NCBI GenBank assembly: GCA_963691655.1
Contig: OY829326.1
Location: forward strand, 26,090,878-26,154,877
Direction: 5' to 3'
Source of the DNA: Toxonevra muliebris
Lineage: Eukaryota; Arthropoda; Insecta; Diptera; Pallopteridae
Length of the DNA stretch: 64,000 nt
The notes under the pieces are model-generated. The model saw nothing but the letters and a program-made list of their open reading frames with translations. It made no database searches and had not been told where the DNA came from. Positions 23,085 through 34,276 of the stretch are shown here, in pieces (positions within the stretch are counted from its first letter, which is position 1; the number at the start of each line of letters is the position of its first letter). The translations under genes and the position numbers were made by a program.

Positions 23085-23457
23085 CTGTTTGGCATAGAGG
23101 CAGCGTAGAATTATAAATACATACAAAAGAATAAAATAAAAACAATAACGTAAAGAAAACGTGAAAATGGGGGAAGAAAAAGAGACAAGAATAAAAGAGA
23201 AATTAAATTAAAACCATTTGCTTATTTCAATGCATATATTAGTTTATATAAATATATGTATGTATGTTAGCATATATATTGTACTAAAAATGTTTGCTAT
23301 CTTTTATGGATTATACAAGTACAACAACAAATATTAAGTGGCAAAACATAAACTACGTACGCAATTGTTAGTATTTAGTACTAGCACAAATACTCTTAGG
23401 CTTACAATCAGGCAATATCTTTGCATGTATGAAAGTATACACACACACATGTGCACT

Positions 23458-25331
23458 CAGTGGCGGATCTATGATTTGAGTGTGAGGGCTTATTTTTCTA
23501 AACTATAGGAAACATTTAACACTAAATACATATATTCGTATTTGGGAAAATTAGTTCAAAATGTGGATCTCAACTCAGACTAAAGTTGAAAAGAAATTTA
23601 GACTAGAATTCAGGCCAGAGTTTAGACCAAACATATACCAAATACCAGACCTAAATTCAAACCAAAAATCAGACCAAAAATTTTACCAAAATGAGAGACC
23701 TAAACTCAAAACAAATTCTGGCCAAAAATCAAAACAAAGCTACAGGCTAAATTCAGCCCAAAAATCAAATTAAATACATACTAGATTGCCCATTTGTGCA
23801 AAGTTCGATTTTTTCCTGCTCTTAGTAGATTTTCTGAAAGATTATATGAGAAAAATAAGATTTAGAAAAAATATTTAGAGGTCTTTAGTGGAAAATAGTG
23901 AGTCGGTTTTGAATCAAAGGCTTTAAAAAGGTAAATAAATTTAATCGTTGATAACTTCTAAAGTATTGAATTTTGAGTAATTGTTTTCAATGCAATTTTT
24001 TTTAAGGATAACTAGAGCAATATTTTGTTCTTAGAATGTTTTGATCTACGAGTGAAATTTTAGCATGTTTTACTCAAAAAGCTGTCAATTTTGTACAAAA
24101 TTTCCATGAGAAAAATTCTTTAAACGAATTTTTTTTTGTGTTAAAACTTTTATATTATAGAGCATTAAATATAGATTTATTTAAAAAAAATAGTTTTTTA
24201 AAAAAGTTTATTTTTAAAAAAAAATAGGTTGGCTCAAAGTCTAAAAAAAATCGGTTTTTTTATTTTTTTTTTAATTTTGAGTTTTTTTTTGTTGGTAGAC
24301 GAATCTTTGGACAGTAGAATCGCTTTAATTTGTACCCCATAATTTGCAACAAACTGTTGGAAAAAATCGCTTTAATTTGTAAAAATTTCTTACATATCGT
24401 TGCTATTTCAGTTTAACCTCTTATAAATCGTAATTGATTACACAGTGCAACAAAAATTTATAGTTATTTAAGGTCGCTGCGTGCTCTGTTTTTCTCCATC
24501 ACATCTAGTTCTCTCACAATATAGACTTGAGGTCCGTAAAATGGGGTCTTCAGGGGCTATTAAGAAGTTTCTTTATTTCAACAGATACGATATCTGATAT
24601 TTTTACCTTAATTCACACCCATAGTTAGACTTAAAATCCAACAAAAATTCGACCCAAATTTATATAAAAATTCAAATCAAAATTCCATCCAAACTCAAAC
24701 CAAAAATCACGCAAATTTCAGATGAAATTCAGACCACAATTTAGGCTGAATTTCTGAAAAAAAAACTAGACCAAATTTCAGATTAAAGTCATACCATGAA
24801 CCAGACCAATCTTCAACTAAATTTCGACCAAAATTCAGGTACAAAATAAGGCCAAACTTCAGACTAAATTCAGATTAATGATCAGTGGAAAATTCTGGCT
24901 AAATCTAAGCCAAATATCAGCCCAAAATTTAGATTTTTTTTTTTAAATCGAAATCCAGATTAAATTTAGACCAGAAATTAGGCTAAATTCAGAGCAAAAG
25001 TCAGACCGACCTTCAGGGTAAATTTAGATAAAAAAATCAGTCCAAAATTTAGCCCAGAAGTGAGACAAAAATTTATGCCAACTTCAAACCAAAGATCAGT
25101 TAAAAGACCATACTAAAAAACAAGGCCCAAATTAAAAATCAGTTTATAAAATATAACCTGAAAATAGATTAAAAAACCAGGACATCTGTAAATTGATCCA
25201 GGAATTGTATTTAGACTTAGTGTATCTAATAAACAGTTGCGCTGTAAGAACATTTTTTAAAAGTTTGGGAACATTTACCATTTTTGGAAGGCGCTAGAGT
25301 TCGCATAACGACCCACCTGGATCCGTCATTG
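23458..25331. mobile_element. Putative hAT-like unit carrying the inverted minisatellite
   Basis: The left end CAGTGGCGGATC and right end GATCCGTCATTG are inverse with two differences. Between them lie the A-rich arrays. The flanks do not show a clear target-site duplication, and no transposase is present. A related terminus occurs at 14857-14871 beside the T-rich array. It could also be two unrelated termini of older insertions. Confidence 0.4.
23560..25170 (-). repeat. Degenerate minisatellite, A-rich orientation
   Basis: Blocks at 23560-23775 and 24600-25170 consist of variants such as AAATTCAGACCAAAA and CCAAAAATCAGACC. This is the reverse complement of the GGTCTGAATTTT unit at 11031-12390. 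The middle (about 23780-24600) is ordinary A+T-rich DNA. Confidence 0.8.
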
Positions 25332-25376
25332 TTTGAATATATTCACACTCGCATAAATACATATGTATACATATAT

Positions 25377-25380
<4 letters not shown>

Positions 25381-25416
<36 letters not shown>
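25381..25416. repeat. (AT)n microsatellite
   Basis: This is an uninterrupted AT dinucleotide run of about 18 units, with related TATATA sequence just before it. Confidence 0.9.
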
Positions 25417-25420
<4 letters not shown>

Positions 25421-26960
25421 ATTTATATAATTGTAGGATTTCCTTAAAGGCAAATAAGCGAGCAGCGCAAATATAAAAATAAGTAAAGTTTTGAGCCTAG
25501 GGTTAACTAATGTACAACTTTCATGTTCTATTTGCTATTAGTTGTTGTTATTTGTAGTTATGTTTTGTTGTTGTCGTAATTGTTGTTGGTAGGTCACATT
25601 TGCAATAATTTATAGCACTTATTTTTATTGTTTTATTGCCTGCTGCAAATGTTTTTTTGGTTTTTTTGGCTTAATATTTTGTTAGTTTTTCAAACATATA
25701 TTATATATATTTAGTATAAACGTTATTAATTTTATTATCGAAGTATTTAGTTGATTTTTTTTTATTACTGTTAATAATAATTGTGAAACTACATGATTTT
25801 TTTTTTTATTTTTATTTTTGCTGTTGGGGGGTTTCTGTTCTTTTCATTATTTTTTGGTTGTATTTAAAATTCAAGCATTAAGTAGTAAAAAAACTGGAAA
25901 GGAAAAAACATATTCTCTTATAAATTATCAAGCAGGCAGTGGATATTTATTATCGCGGGTTAGTCATTACAAGATTAACATTTTTGCTCACCAAATAAGT
26001 TGTCGAATCAATTACACTCACCAAAAATTGATTGTAATTAATGGGGAAATTTTTTCTCTTACATACATATTTCAGGTCATATTGCAATGTTTATTTTTAG
26101 TATTTTACCAATTCTTCCTCTTCTTACCAATTGCTTAAACTATTTAATTTTAATCAACGGGTTTACCCGCACTGGATACATTTTTGTGATGGGGGCTTTG
26201 CTAATATTAATTTTTAAACAGAAAGTAAATACTTAAAAACATTAAATTAGTTGGACTAGGCTTAAAGTATATCTGTATATCTGGCTTCAGACAGTCCACC
26301 AAAAACGAAATAAGTTTATTAGGGTCTTCAGTTTTCATGTCCTAGAATAAGGCATAAATAAATAGTAAATTTCTTTTCATAAGACAATTTAGTGGTTGGA
26401 TAAAAATCTTTAAATTTAATTTCGAAAACTATCACGATATTTCTTTTCTCCATACAACTTCCTACAAACATTTTTGTGGGAGTGCGCAAAAGAACAACAA
26501 AAGATTCCTTGAAGCGTCGAATGTACTTTGAGTTACGTACTTTATTTGTTTATTGTTGTAGTTGGTATAAGAGCGTCACTATTGATATTACGCAAGCAGT
26601 AAGTTATTGTTATTATTGTCGTTAACTGATAACATTCAATTGATTCTTGGTATATGAGGCGGAAAAGACAAAAAAAAAGAAGAAGAAATTGCGCTGCATA
26701 CACAAACACAAATTCAAATACAAAATAAACATACCCAGTTGAACTTTGGATGATCGTAGGAGTAATCATTGAGCGCTCCAAAGCGAGCAATCGATTACTC
26801 CCTATTGCTCCAGAGCTCTTGCATTTTGTATTCCTTTTTAACATTGCATGTTCTAAAACAAGTACTTAGCCTCCAAAAGGAGTAATAAAGGAGGACACGA
26901 TTACGAGCATGAGATCAATTGCATCTCATAGAAAAACTAAACTCCGAAATAGTTCCTTAC
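25417..26960. other. Gene-free intronic stretch
   Basis: No exon, TIR pair or coding remnant was recognised. It contains T-rich runs and GTTGTT repeats around 25540-25590. The plus frame at 25818-26138 has no recognisable domain. Confidence 0.4.
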
Positions 26961-26962
26961 AA

Positions 26963-27057
26963 AATTTATGACGCCATAGACTAGTTGTCTAAGCCGCCAG
27001 TAAGCACGCAAGCACTTGTGTGTGCCAAGGTTCAAATCCTACAACCTTTTTTTTTTT
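26963..27057 (+). repeat. tRNA-like SINE head with T run
   Basis: GGTTCAAATCC near 27030 is a perfect polymerase III B box. CATAGACTAGTTGTC near 26975 is a weaker A box. A run of about 12 T follows at 27047-27057, suitable as a polymerase III terminator. It lies just upstream of element Y copy B. No tRNA cloverleaf closes convincingly. Confidence 0.4.
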
Positions 27058-27102
27058 TAATTATAATGTTATATTCATTTTTGTTCATTATTTTTTATTT
27101 TT

Positions 27103-28352
27103 TGATGTGTAAACATTTTAGCTCATGGTATGGGCAAAATTTCCAATGTGTAAAATGCAAGAATAACTGTAACGTAAGATGTAAGATAACTGTAACGTCC
27201 AGTTCCCCTCTCGATCGCACTACTGCGCGGCATGACTGTGCTACTCTAAACAACAAAGAGAAGAGAGAAGAGAAGAAGAGAGGGAGAAATTAAAATACGA
27301 GCAGAGTTTGTTTATGTTTCGATCAATTTACTCACACATACAAACGAAACATACGAAAACAAAATGTGTGTGTACATTTATTCGTGGCAGAGTTATTTGG
27401 TGGTGTTAAACATGTGGAGATCGACTATACCATACAAGCAGAGAAGTCGCCGTAGCAAACACAGGCGTTTGATAGGTTTTGCATTCGGTTAGTTAGATTG
27501 CATTTTTTTAAAAATTAAAACAATACAAAATGATAAGTAATAAGGAATCTAGGTTTCAATAAATGTATAAACATAATGTAGTGATAATGATAGCAAACCA
27601 CGGTATTATAAAAATTTTGCTTTGTGCATTATCCTTAGAAAGGCAACATTTTTTTATCTATGTAAATAGCAAAAATGTTAAACGGAAAAAATCAAACTTA
27701 TTTATTATAAAATCACTTGTTTACTTCAATAAAAATACATTGTTTCTTATTTTTATTAAATGCAGTAATGGCAAATCTCTTTGCGGTGCTTTTGTGGGGT
27801 GGCTGGTCATCCCTGTTGCCTTTCTAATGTTAAATGCGGAAAGCACTTATCGTCGCTTGAAATTGATTTGGCGTATGTGTGTAAAAATATACCTATACGC
27901 CAAATCAATTCTCAGCCGACGTTATGTAAAATTTTCACATTTAATAAAATTTCAAATCGACAGGAAGAAAAACTTGAAGCGAGGAAAAAAGGTGCAATTA
28001 CAGCTGCGTATATGCGAACATATTGTGCCCGATGCATTGAGTAAAAGAAAATTAATGCAGCTACGATTTGGAGAAATTGCAAAATGTTTTTGCTATCACA
28101 ACAACAAATATATGCGATATGTAATAAAAATTTGCATTTGCAATGTTGCAAGACCATTTGCAATTTATAGTGAATTGGGCTATTATATATAAAAGATAAT
28201 GATATCTAATAAATTTTTAAATTTATAAAAGAATTGTTTTAATTTGAATTATTTATCTAAGCATATAGATTATACATCAAATCCCTATATATGGCTATAC
28301 ATATGTAAACTTATGTATATGGCATTCAGTTGGCTTAACTATTTACACATAA
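27103..28352 (+). mobile_element. Repeat element Y, copy B
   Basis: Nearly identical to copy A (2423-4106) over all shared parts, including TTTTGATGTGTAAACATTTT at the start and TAACTATTTACACATAAAAT at the end. It retains a central 520 bp (27643-28165) lost from copy A and lacks the 945-bp insertion found there. A continuous plus-strand frame of 209 codons (27563-28192) crosses the central part. It is Lys/Ile-rich with a hydrophobic stretch (GAFVGWLVIPVAFLML at about residues 75-90) and no recognisable domain. I list it as an open frame, not as a gene. Confidence 0.65.
27851..27921. repeat. Hairpin inside element Y copy B
   Basis: Arms of 26 and 27 bases (27851-27876 and 27895-27921) share AATTGATTTGGCGTAT exactly at the loop-proximal end and CGTCG at the base, with a few mismatches between. 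The loop is 18 bases. The size and near-complete pairing resemble a pre-miRNA or the core of a small foldback. Confidence 0.7.
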
Positions 28353-28446
28353 AATATCTTGCGTGCCTTGCACACATCCATCGTTTTTTTATTATTTTAC
28401 TGTTATCGTTTTATAGTTTTATTATTTTCTGGAGTTGCCTTTTTCC

Positions 28447-28523
28447 AGGCTCGAATCTGTGGCTGAAAAATTCGCAACGCGAATATTAAACGACGAGCTT
28501 ACCAACTGAGCCACACAAGCAAT
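28447..28523 (-). repeat. tRNA-like segment on the minus strand
   Basis: The minus strand reads GTGTGGCTCAGTTGGTAAGC (good A box) and, about 45 bases later, CAGATTCGAGCCTGG (B-box-like). The acceptor ends do not pair, so it is probably a tRNA-derived SINE head or a tRNA relic just beyond element Y. Confidence 0.45.
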
Positions 28524-30857
28524 TTTGTTTTCAGTGAATTTTGTTTCTTTTACTCTTGCAATGATTCTAGTACTAGTTACTGATTTTTAGCTCTTTGATG
28601 CACACGATTTTAAAGAAAATAAAAACACCAGTTGCACAGAAATTTTTTTGGTTTATATCATTATCAGCAGAATGAGAAACTAAATAAAATATTAAACTGT
28701 GTGACTATAAGTAATTACAACTTTTCGAGGTGGGTTAAAAAATATCACACTATGCATAAAAAAATATGCAAAAAGTGGAGCAGTTTTTACCCTACCTACC
28801 GTAAAGGGTTAACTGGGCAAGAGAGAGTAAGATCTACAAATTTGAATTACTCAATCAGGCTGTCTTTGTTTATTTATAAAGTTATGAAATTGTGTTAGTG
28901 AAATTCAAAAATTTTGTTACTGTACTGGAGTTGCTCGTTTATCCCTACTTTTGGAGTAATGAAATCATTAATCGCTTTGAGGAGTACTCACTGTTTGTGC
29001 AACTGGGTATAGATACATACATATGCACATATATGGAAGCATGCATGTGTGTATTTTTTCGTAGAACATATAATGAAAATAACAATGTTGCTAACTAGCA
29101 AAAACAACTAACTATCTGCTATCCGACAATAAAATTGGAGAACAAAACTTTTTCTTAGCGCTGTCTGCCATAACGCGGAAATAGAATTGCTGTACAGGAA
29201 TAACAACAACAACAATAACAAAAACAAAGATAATACCTAGGGAAAAACTTTTCAATACTCTTCCATACTCTTTTTTTCCTTCACTCACTCTCATTCTCCT
29301 TCAACACTCTCTTTCTCTTGTGCGCTATCTTTTGAATAGTGTTGCCAGAACCTGGCAGGCATGAGATTTTTAATCTAAAAATGGAATTTTTGAGCTAATT
29401 GAGCAATTTTTAATTTTTTATTTAATTTGCTTTTAATTTGAAGTTCTAAATTAGTTATATTAAAACCAATATAGTTTTATATAACCATGCTAATTATTTT
29501 AATTAATGACGATTTTTTTATATTAAGGCAGAAGAAAAACAAATGTGAATGAATTACGCATAATATTATTGAAAATAATGAGAGGTGCAAGATGGGAAAT
29601 ATAACCTCTTGAATAAAAATGCATTGTCAAATTGTAAAATTCCTTTCTTTTGCAAAGTTGTAGCTATTAAAATACTTCGAATAAAAATAATTTTTATCAA
29701 ATGTAACTCAAAATTTTGATTTTGTTGCATCTTTACCATGTATCAACATCGATTCTGAGCAAATACTTTTTATTGTTTCCAAAACTAAAATAAAATGGGT
29801 AAAGTAGAATTAAAGAAAAGAGTTTAACTTCAGCAGCGTAATAAATAAGAACATTATTATCTTACTGATGTAATGAAAAACATTTTAAATTACTGAATCA
29901 TTTTAAAAACCAATATTTATCAAAAACTTTTTATATAGTAAGCACTAGAATTAATAACATTTAGTGTTAGTGAGTTATAAGTAACTACGAATAAATTCGA
30001 AATACTTTTGAAGAGTAAATATCTATATTTTTGAAGTACTGAATACTTTTTATATTCGACTCATGTAAGTATTCAGTCGGGTATCGAGTTGTGCTTTTTG
30101 TGAAAAACGTTTTTTAATTCATATCTGTAAAAAGTATTTTTTATGGGACTTTTGATTTTTTAAATGGATTAAAAACGACATTTTCCAAAAAAGGAATCGG
30201 ATTTTTAAAGCTAGATCTCTGGCAACATTTCTTGTGTACTCTGGCTCCTTATAAAAAAAAAAAAAAAAAAACAAAAAAATGTTACCAGTGCAAATTTTCA
30301 GTGTAGACATTATGCGCTTAAGGCTGAATACTGCTTAACTTTAGCTGCTGATACAATGTACTATTGTTATTTTTGTTGCCGCTGCCATTTGGTGCAACTT
30401 TTAGCTGCATTTGGTGCAAATATGCAGTTGCTTATCTAAACTGAATGTGTTTTTTGTTACTTTCTTTCTTCGATTCCTTTTTTGTTTGTGTGCAAGTATG
30501 TATGCCTTATTGTAGTTTGCGGTGAAAAGTCTTCAAATGTTTGTGTGTCTGTATTTATTTCTATAAGAAAGAACAAGCAGAAGAGCTCTGTAAACAATGC
30601 GATAAAATGTAATTTTAATTGAAAATTTCTTGCCTTTTGTTTCTCTAGTGGGCGTTCATGAAATTTAAACGCATTGCAGCAGCAACGTGGGCGTTTTTGA
30701 TTTTGACACCAAACTTTTTTCCTGTGTCTACGCCGCATTGCAGTGCGCAATTATCAATGTTAAGCGTTTGTAGTATATGAATGTATGTATTTATTTTTGT
30801 ATTTATATGTGTACCCTACAAACATTTAGAAGATCATCGAAAGAAAATTATAACTAT
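28524..30857. other. Gene-free intronic stretch
   Basis: No supported gene. TGTTGCCAGA at about 29341 and its inverse at about 30210 could be degenerate transposon ends, but 10 bp alone is not enough to call one. A poly-A run lies at 30251-30269. Confidence 0.4.
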
Positions 30858-30987
30858 GTCTACTCTTAGGCGGTAAGATTTGTCTCATGCAACTTGAAAA
30901 AATGTACGAAAGAGGAGAGAAACGACAAGGGGAGTCCGTACATTTTCTCAAGTTGCATGAAACAAATCTCATCGTCTAAAAGTAGAC
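30858..30987. mobile_element. Foldback hairpin, 51-bp arms
   Basis: Left arm 30858-30908 and right arm 30937-30987 pair at 45 of 51 positions with no gaps. All six differences are transitions. The loop is 28 bases and purine-rich. The shared core is TCATGCAACTTGA. No clear target duplication was found. It is either a small foldback MITE or an inverted duplication able to give a long hairpin RNA. Confidence 0.8.
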
Positions 30988-31777
30988 TATCTCTCCAGCA
31001 GATTCCTCTCTCACAAGAGAGTAAAAGAAAATCATATATTGCTGCGTCGTTGATGCAGCGGCGAAAAAAAAAAATTCATACGTGTTCATATAACTCAATG
31101 TATTTGTTGTTGATATTGCGGTCGGTCGGTTTGGTTGTGTTTGTGCAATTACGCTCTTGTTAAGATTAAGGTGTTAAGCTCTCCTTTAAATTGAGTAATA
31201 CTCTCTTTATGCAATTCACAACAGTGTTGGTATTTACAATTTTTTTTTTTTAAGTACCGATATTATGTGAAAATTGTATATTTTCGGTACAATCGATTGT
31301 GTACCTAAAATATTTATGAAATATTTTTCTACACAATTCAAACACGCTTAGTTGTGTAAAATATCCTTAATATTTTTTCTGTGTTTTGTTGTAGCAATAT
31401 ATGTATCTACATTAAAATGCATCACAACAAAAAATTTGTTGTTGTAGTCAATAGGTATAAACTTCGGTTTATTTTCTGATGATTTCTAAAACACTTTAGC
31501 TGCAGAGAATATATTTCGTTGGCTGAATCGATATGAAAAAGACCTCTATTTATTTATTTATTAAAAGAAAAATAATGATAGATCATTAGATTACTAAATT
31601 TAGAGGAGCACTGGCTACCAAGGCCTTAGGCTCAAAAAAGACCTTTAAAAATCTACCTTTGTATGGGAATTTTTTCTGTAGGTTACTTTTGGCCGAAAAA
31701 ATACCTCACAAATAATAAATACTAAAAATGTTTCTTTTTTTTTTTGGTATAAAGCTCGATGCATTTTGATATATGTA

Positions 31778-32076
31778 CAGTCTTTTCAACAAGACCGTTT
31801 CCGGCTTAATTGTATGAACAAGTATAAGTATCAAGTTGGACTTTAATTTCAACACTCAACATTTCATTACGAATTGCGCTGTAAAACCATTCAAACACTT
31901 GCAATTACAGTTTTGTTTTTTACCACAAAATTACTCGAAATTATGGTAACTGTACAATATATTGATATGTCAGCGCATTGGACAAAAAAATGTTTAAAAA
32001 TAATGAGATATATTTTTTTTTGATTGGGTAATTTTTTGAAGGACTTAGGCAGTACATGCTCTTGTTGAAAAGACTG
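31778..32076. mobile_element. Tc1-type MITE, 299 bp
   Basis: It starts CAGTCTTTTCAACAAGA and ends with the exact inverse, TCTTGTTGAAAAGACTG. TA lies on both sides (31776-31777 and 32077-32078). The CAGT tip plus TA target is the classic Tc1-like signature. There is no transposase frame. Confidence 0.88.
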
Positions 32077-32323
32077 TACATATGCATGGAACAATTTTAG
32101 CATTTTTTTGAACACGATATTTTTCTTGTTAATCTAATAGTTGATTATTTTCCCAAGTATTTGTTAGCTAAATTAACACTCTTCTGTAAGGTAACATCGA
32201 AATGGAAGTGTAGGTGATAAGTATAAGTTTTTATTAAATTTTGGTGCGAGCTACATGTGAGCTGAGGAATGTAGTAACAATAAATCTCCCTGAGATTTTC
32301 GATAAAATTTACAAAACATATAA

Positions 32324-32638
32324 GGTTAGGTTAGGTTGGAGTGGCTGTCGAGAGACACACTTAGGCCTGAACGGCCCATTGTGATACCACATAGTTGGAC
32401 CTACAGTTTAACGCCGATTCCGAACGGCAGTGTGGCAATTTTTTATCGGCTTGGTGGTTTTGCCATTACCAACCAATGTGTGTACTTGTACACTATCTTA
32501 TAATTCTCATACACTTCATATTGTTAGTGAATATAAGAAAGTAATGAAAATTAACCACCAGACGAAGACGGGAATCGAACCCGAACCTCCCAGATGAAAG
32601 TCTAGTGCACTATCCACTAGGCTATCGAGGTCGTCAAG
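32324..32638 (-). mobile_element. Complete tRNA-derived SINE
   Basis: The element is 315 bp and bounded by an 11-bp direct repeat, AAAACATATAA (32313-32323 and 32639-32649). On the minus strand its head has polymerase III boxes: TAGCCTAGTGG (A) and GGTTCGATTCC (B), 30-40 bases apart as in a tRNA. The body contains CTGGTGGTTAATTTTCAT and GTACAAGTACACA. The tail carries GTGGTATCACAATGGGCC and ends GCCACTCCAACCTAACC. The tail matches the 3' end of the I-clade LINE at 21213-22320, implying that LINE family as its mobilising partner. Confidence 0.9.
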
Positions 32639-33229
32639 AAAACATATAATTATTGAATTATGGTTTAATCCGGATCACTTCGAGTTTTGATTCAAAAACA
32701 AAATTCCCAAATTAATGAATTTAAACATTTTTTTGCACAGATATGAAAAAGTGGAATGGTTTCAATTTGTACCTAAAATGCTGGGGTAGTGGAGTACTTT
32801 GAAAACCCAAAGTTCGAAAAAGGTACAATTGTACTTAAAATATCAGCACTGATTCACAAAACTCTACGTGAGAGAAACAGCGTAACCAGCGTTCACGTTG
32901 AATGTAATATAGACATTTTAGTAGGCTCTTATAAGATCTTATAATTTAATTATGTGAATATGATAATCAAGGTTGGCGTGGTAAAACTAAAATTGAAGGT
33001 GAATCGATAATTTTCCCCAAAACAAAACTAAACAAAAAAATAATAATTTTTTTATTAGAAATATGTTTATTTAAAAACAAGTACGTTAAAGGAAAAAAAA
33101 CATTGAAACATTCTACAACAGATCGAGTTTGAAATTCATTTGGTATTACTCGATCTACCTCAATTCGTCTTCCTCAAAAGTCTTCTACTAAATTATCTGT
33201 AATTTACTAACTTGACCTGTGGTAAAGGT

Positions 33230-33919
33230 GACGCACAGTGTAGCGAGTATGGACAAAATACCCAAATTGCGATATTAGAGAATTGAAAATTTGGGTATGA
33301 AGTTTCAATGGTAATACTTTAGTTAAGAAAAATCCAAAAGATTGTTACAAAATATTTATAAAGAAGAAAGTTATGGGAATTCAAAGTCACTTATTTTTAT
33401 GTCTTCATTCTACCATACTACAAAGTCAAATTTATGCTTCTTTTTTGAATTTCGATAACTTGAGTTTAACTCGATATATGAATCAAAAGTGTTGATAGCA
33501 TGTAATTAGGTAATTAGTAATTTTAAAACTAGCAATGCTAAATTTGCATATAGATTTTTGACGTCTGATTTTTACCGATATTTTAAAGCAATGTAAAGAA
33601 ACATTTAATTTTTTTTTAATATGAAAGGTGAGCATGACCGATAGCAAAATAGTTTCATAGGCACCTCTTAGTAATCTTGGGGACTGTTCTGAAGAATTTC
33701 CAGCTTTCTGCCGTTATTTATTTGATATAAAACAATACTTTCCTTTAAAAAAATTTAAAAAGTTATATGAGAGGTGGGCGTGGTTTTAATCCGATTTTCC
33801 TAAGATTTTGTGTATTAACTTCGTTGCTCATAAAAACGATGTGTACCAAATTTCATTAATCTACAATAACTTTTTCTATTTTTGTCCGTTCACTATATGA
33901 ACTCGCCACACTGTGTGTC
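33230..33919. mobile_element. 690-bp TIR element
   Basis: The left end GACGCACAGTGTAGCGAGT and the inverse of the right end, GACACACAGTGTGGCGAGT, match at 17 of 19 positions. Interior subterminal GGACAAAA motifs also appear on both arms. No coding potential was seen and no target duplication is clear. Confidence 0.65.
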
Positions 33920-34033
33920 GACAATAATCCTCCGCAAGCTTTTATCACTGTGACGACTCGTGGAATAGCTTTTTCGCGATAGAAATTGTTTCCTGGGTAT
34001 TTATGAATACATGTGTTTATCTACTTATATATA

Positions 34034-34276
34034 GCTCATTTACTAAAAGACTGTCATAAGTCAAAAAACACGATTTTTGAGTTAATGATGCAAAATTATT
34101 CATTACAACACGCTTCATATTGTGTACAAATTTCATATTAATATCTTGTATACTCTGCGCGTGAGAATTATAAGATTTCTTCTTTTTTCTGCAAAGTGGG
34201 AGTCAATTGAAAACTTTAAACACGTTTTCTGCTAAATCGCTTTTTTTGAGTTATGACAGTCTTTTAGTAAATGAGC
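34034..34276. mobile_element. 243-bp MITE
   Basis: Inverted arms of about 40 bp share GCTCATTTACTAAAAGACTG and TCATAASTCAAAAAA. TA precedes the left end. A lone left-arm copy lies at 1464-1514. Non-coding. Confidence 0.8.

Noticed and set aside
23458..25331. A fully supported hAT element
   Set aside because: The ends fit but the 8-bp flanks differ (TGTGCACT versus TTTGAATA), so it is reported only at low confidence.
28447..28523. Possible tRNA on the minus strand
   Set aside because: Both promoter boxes are recognisable, but the acceptor arms do not pair and the anticodon arm is not clear.
29340..30220. TGTTGCCAGA and its inverse about 870 bp apart as transposon ends
   Set aside because: Only 10 bp match, no target duplication is seen, and this decamer-type motif recurs in the window.
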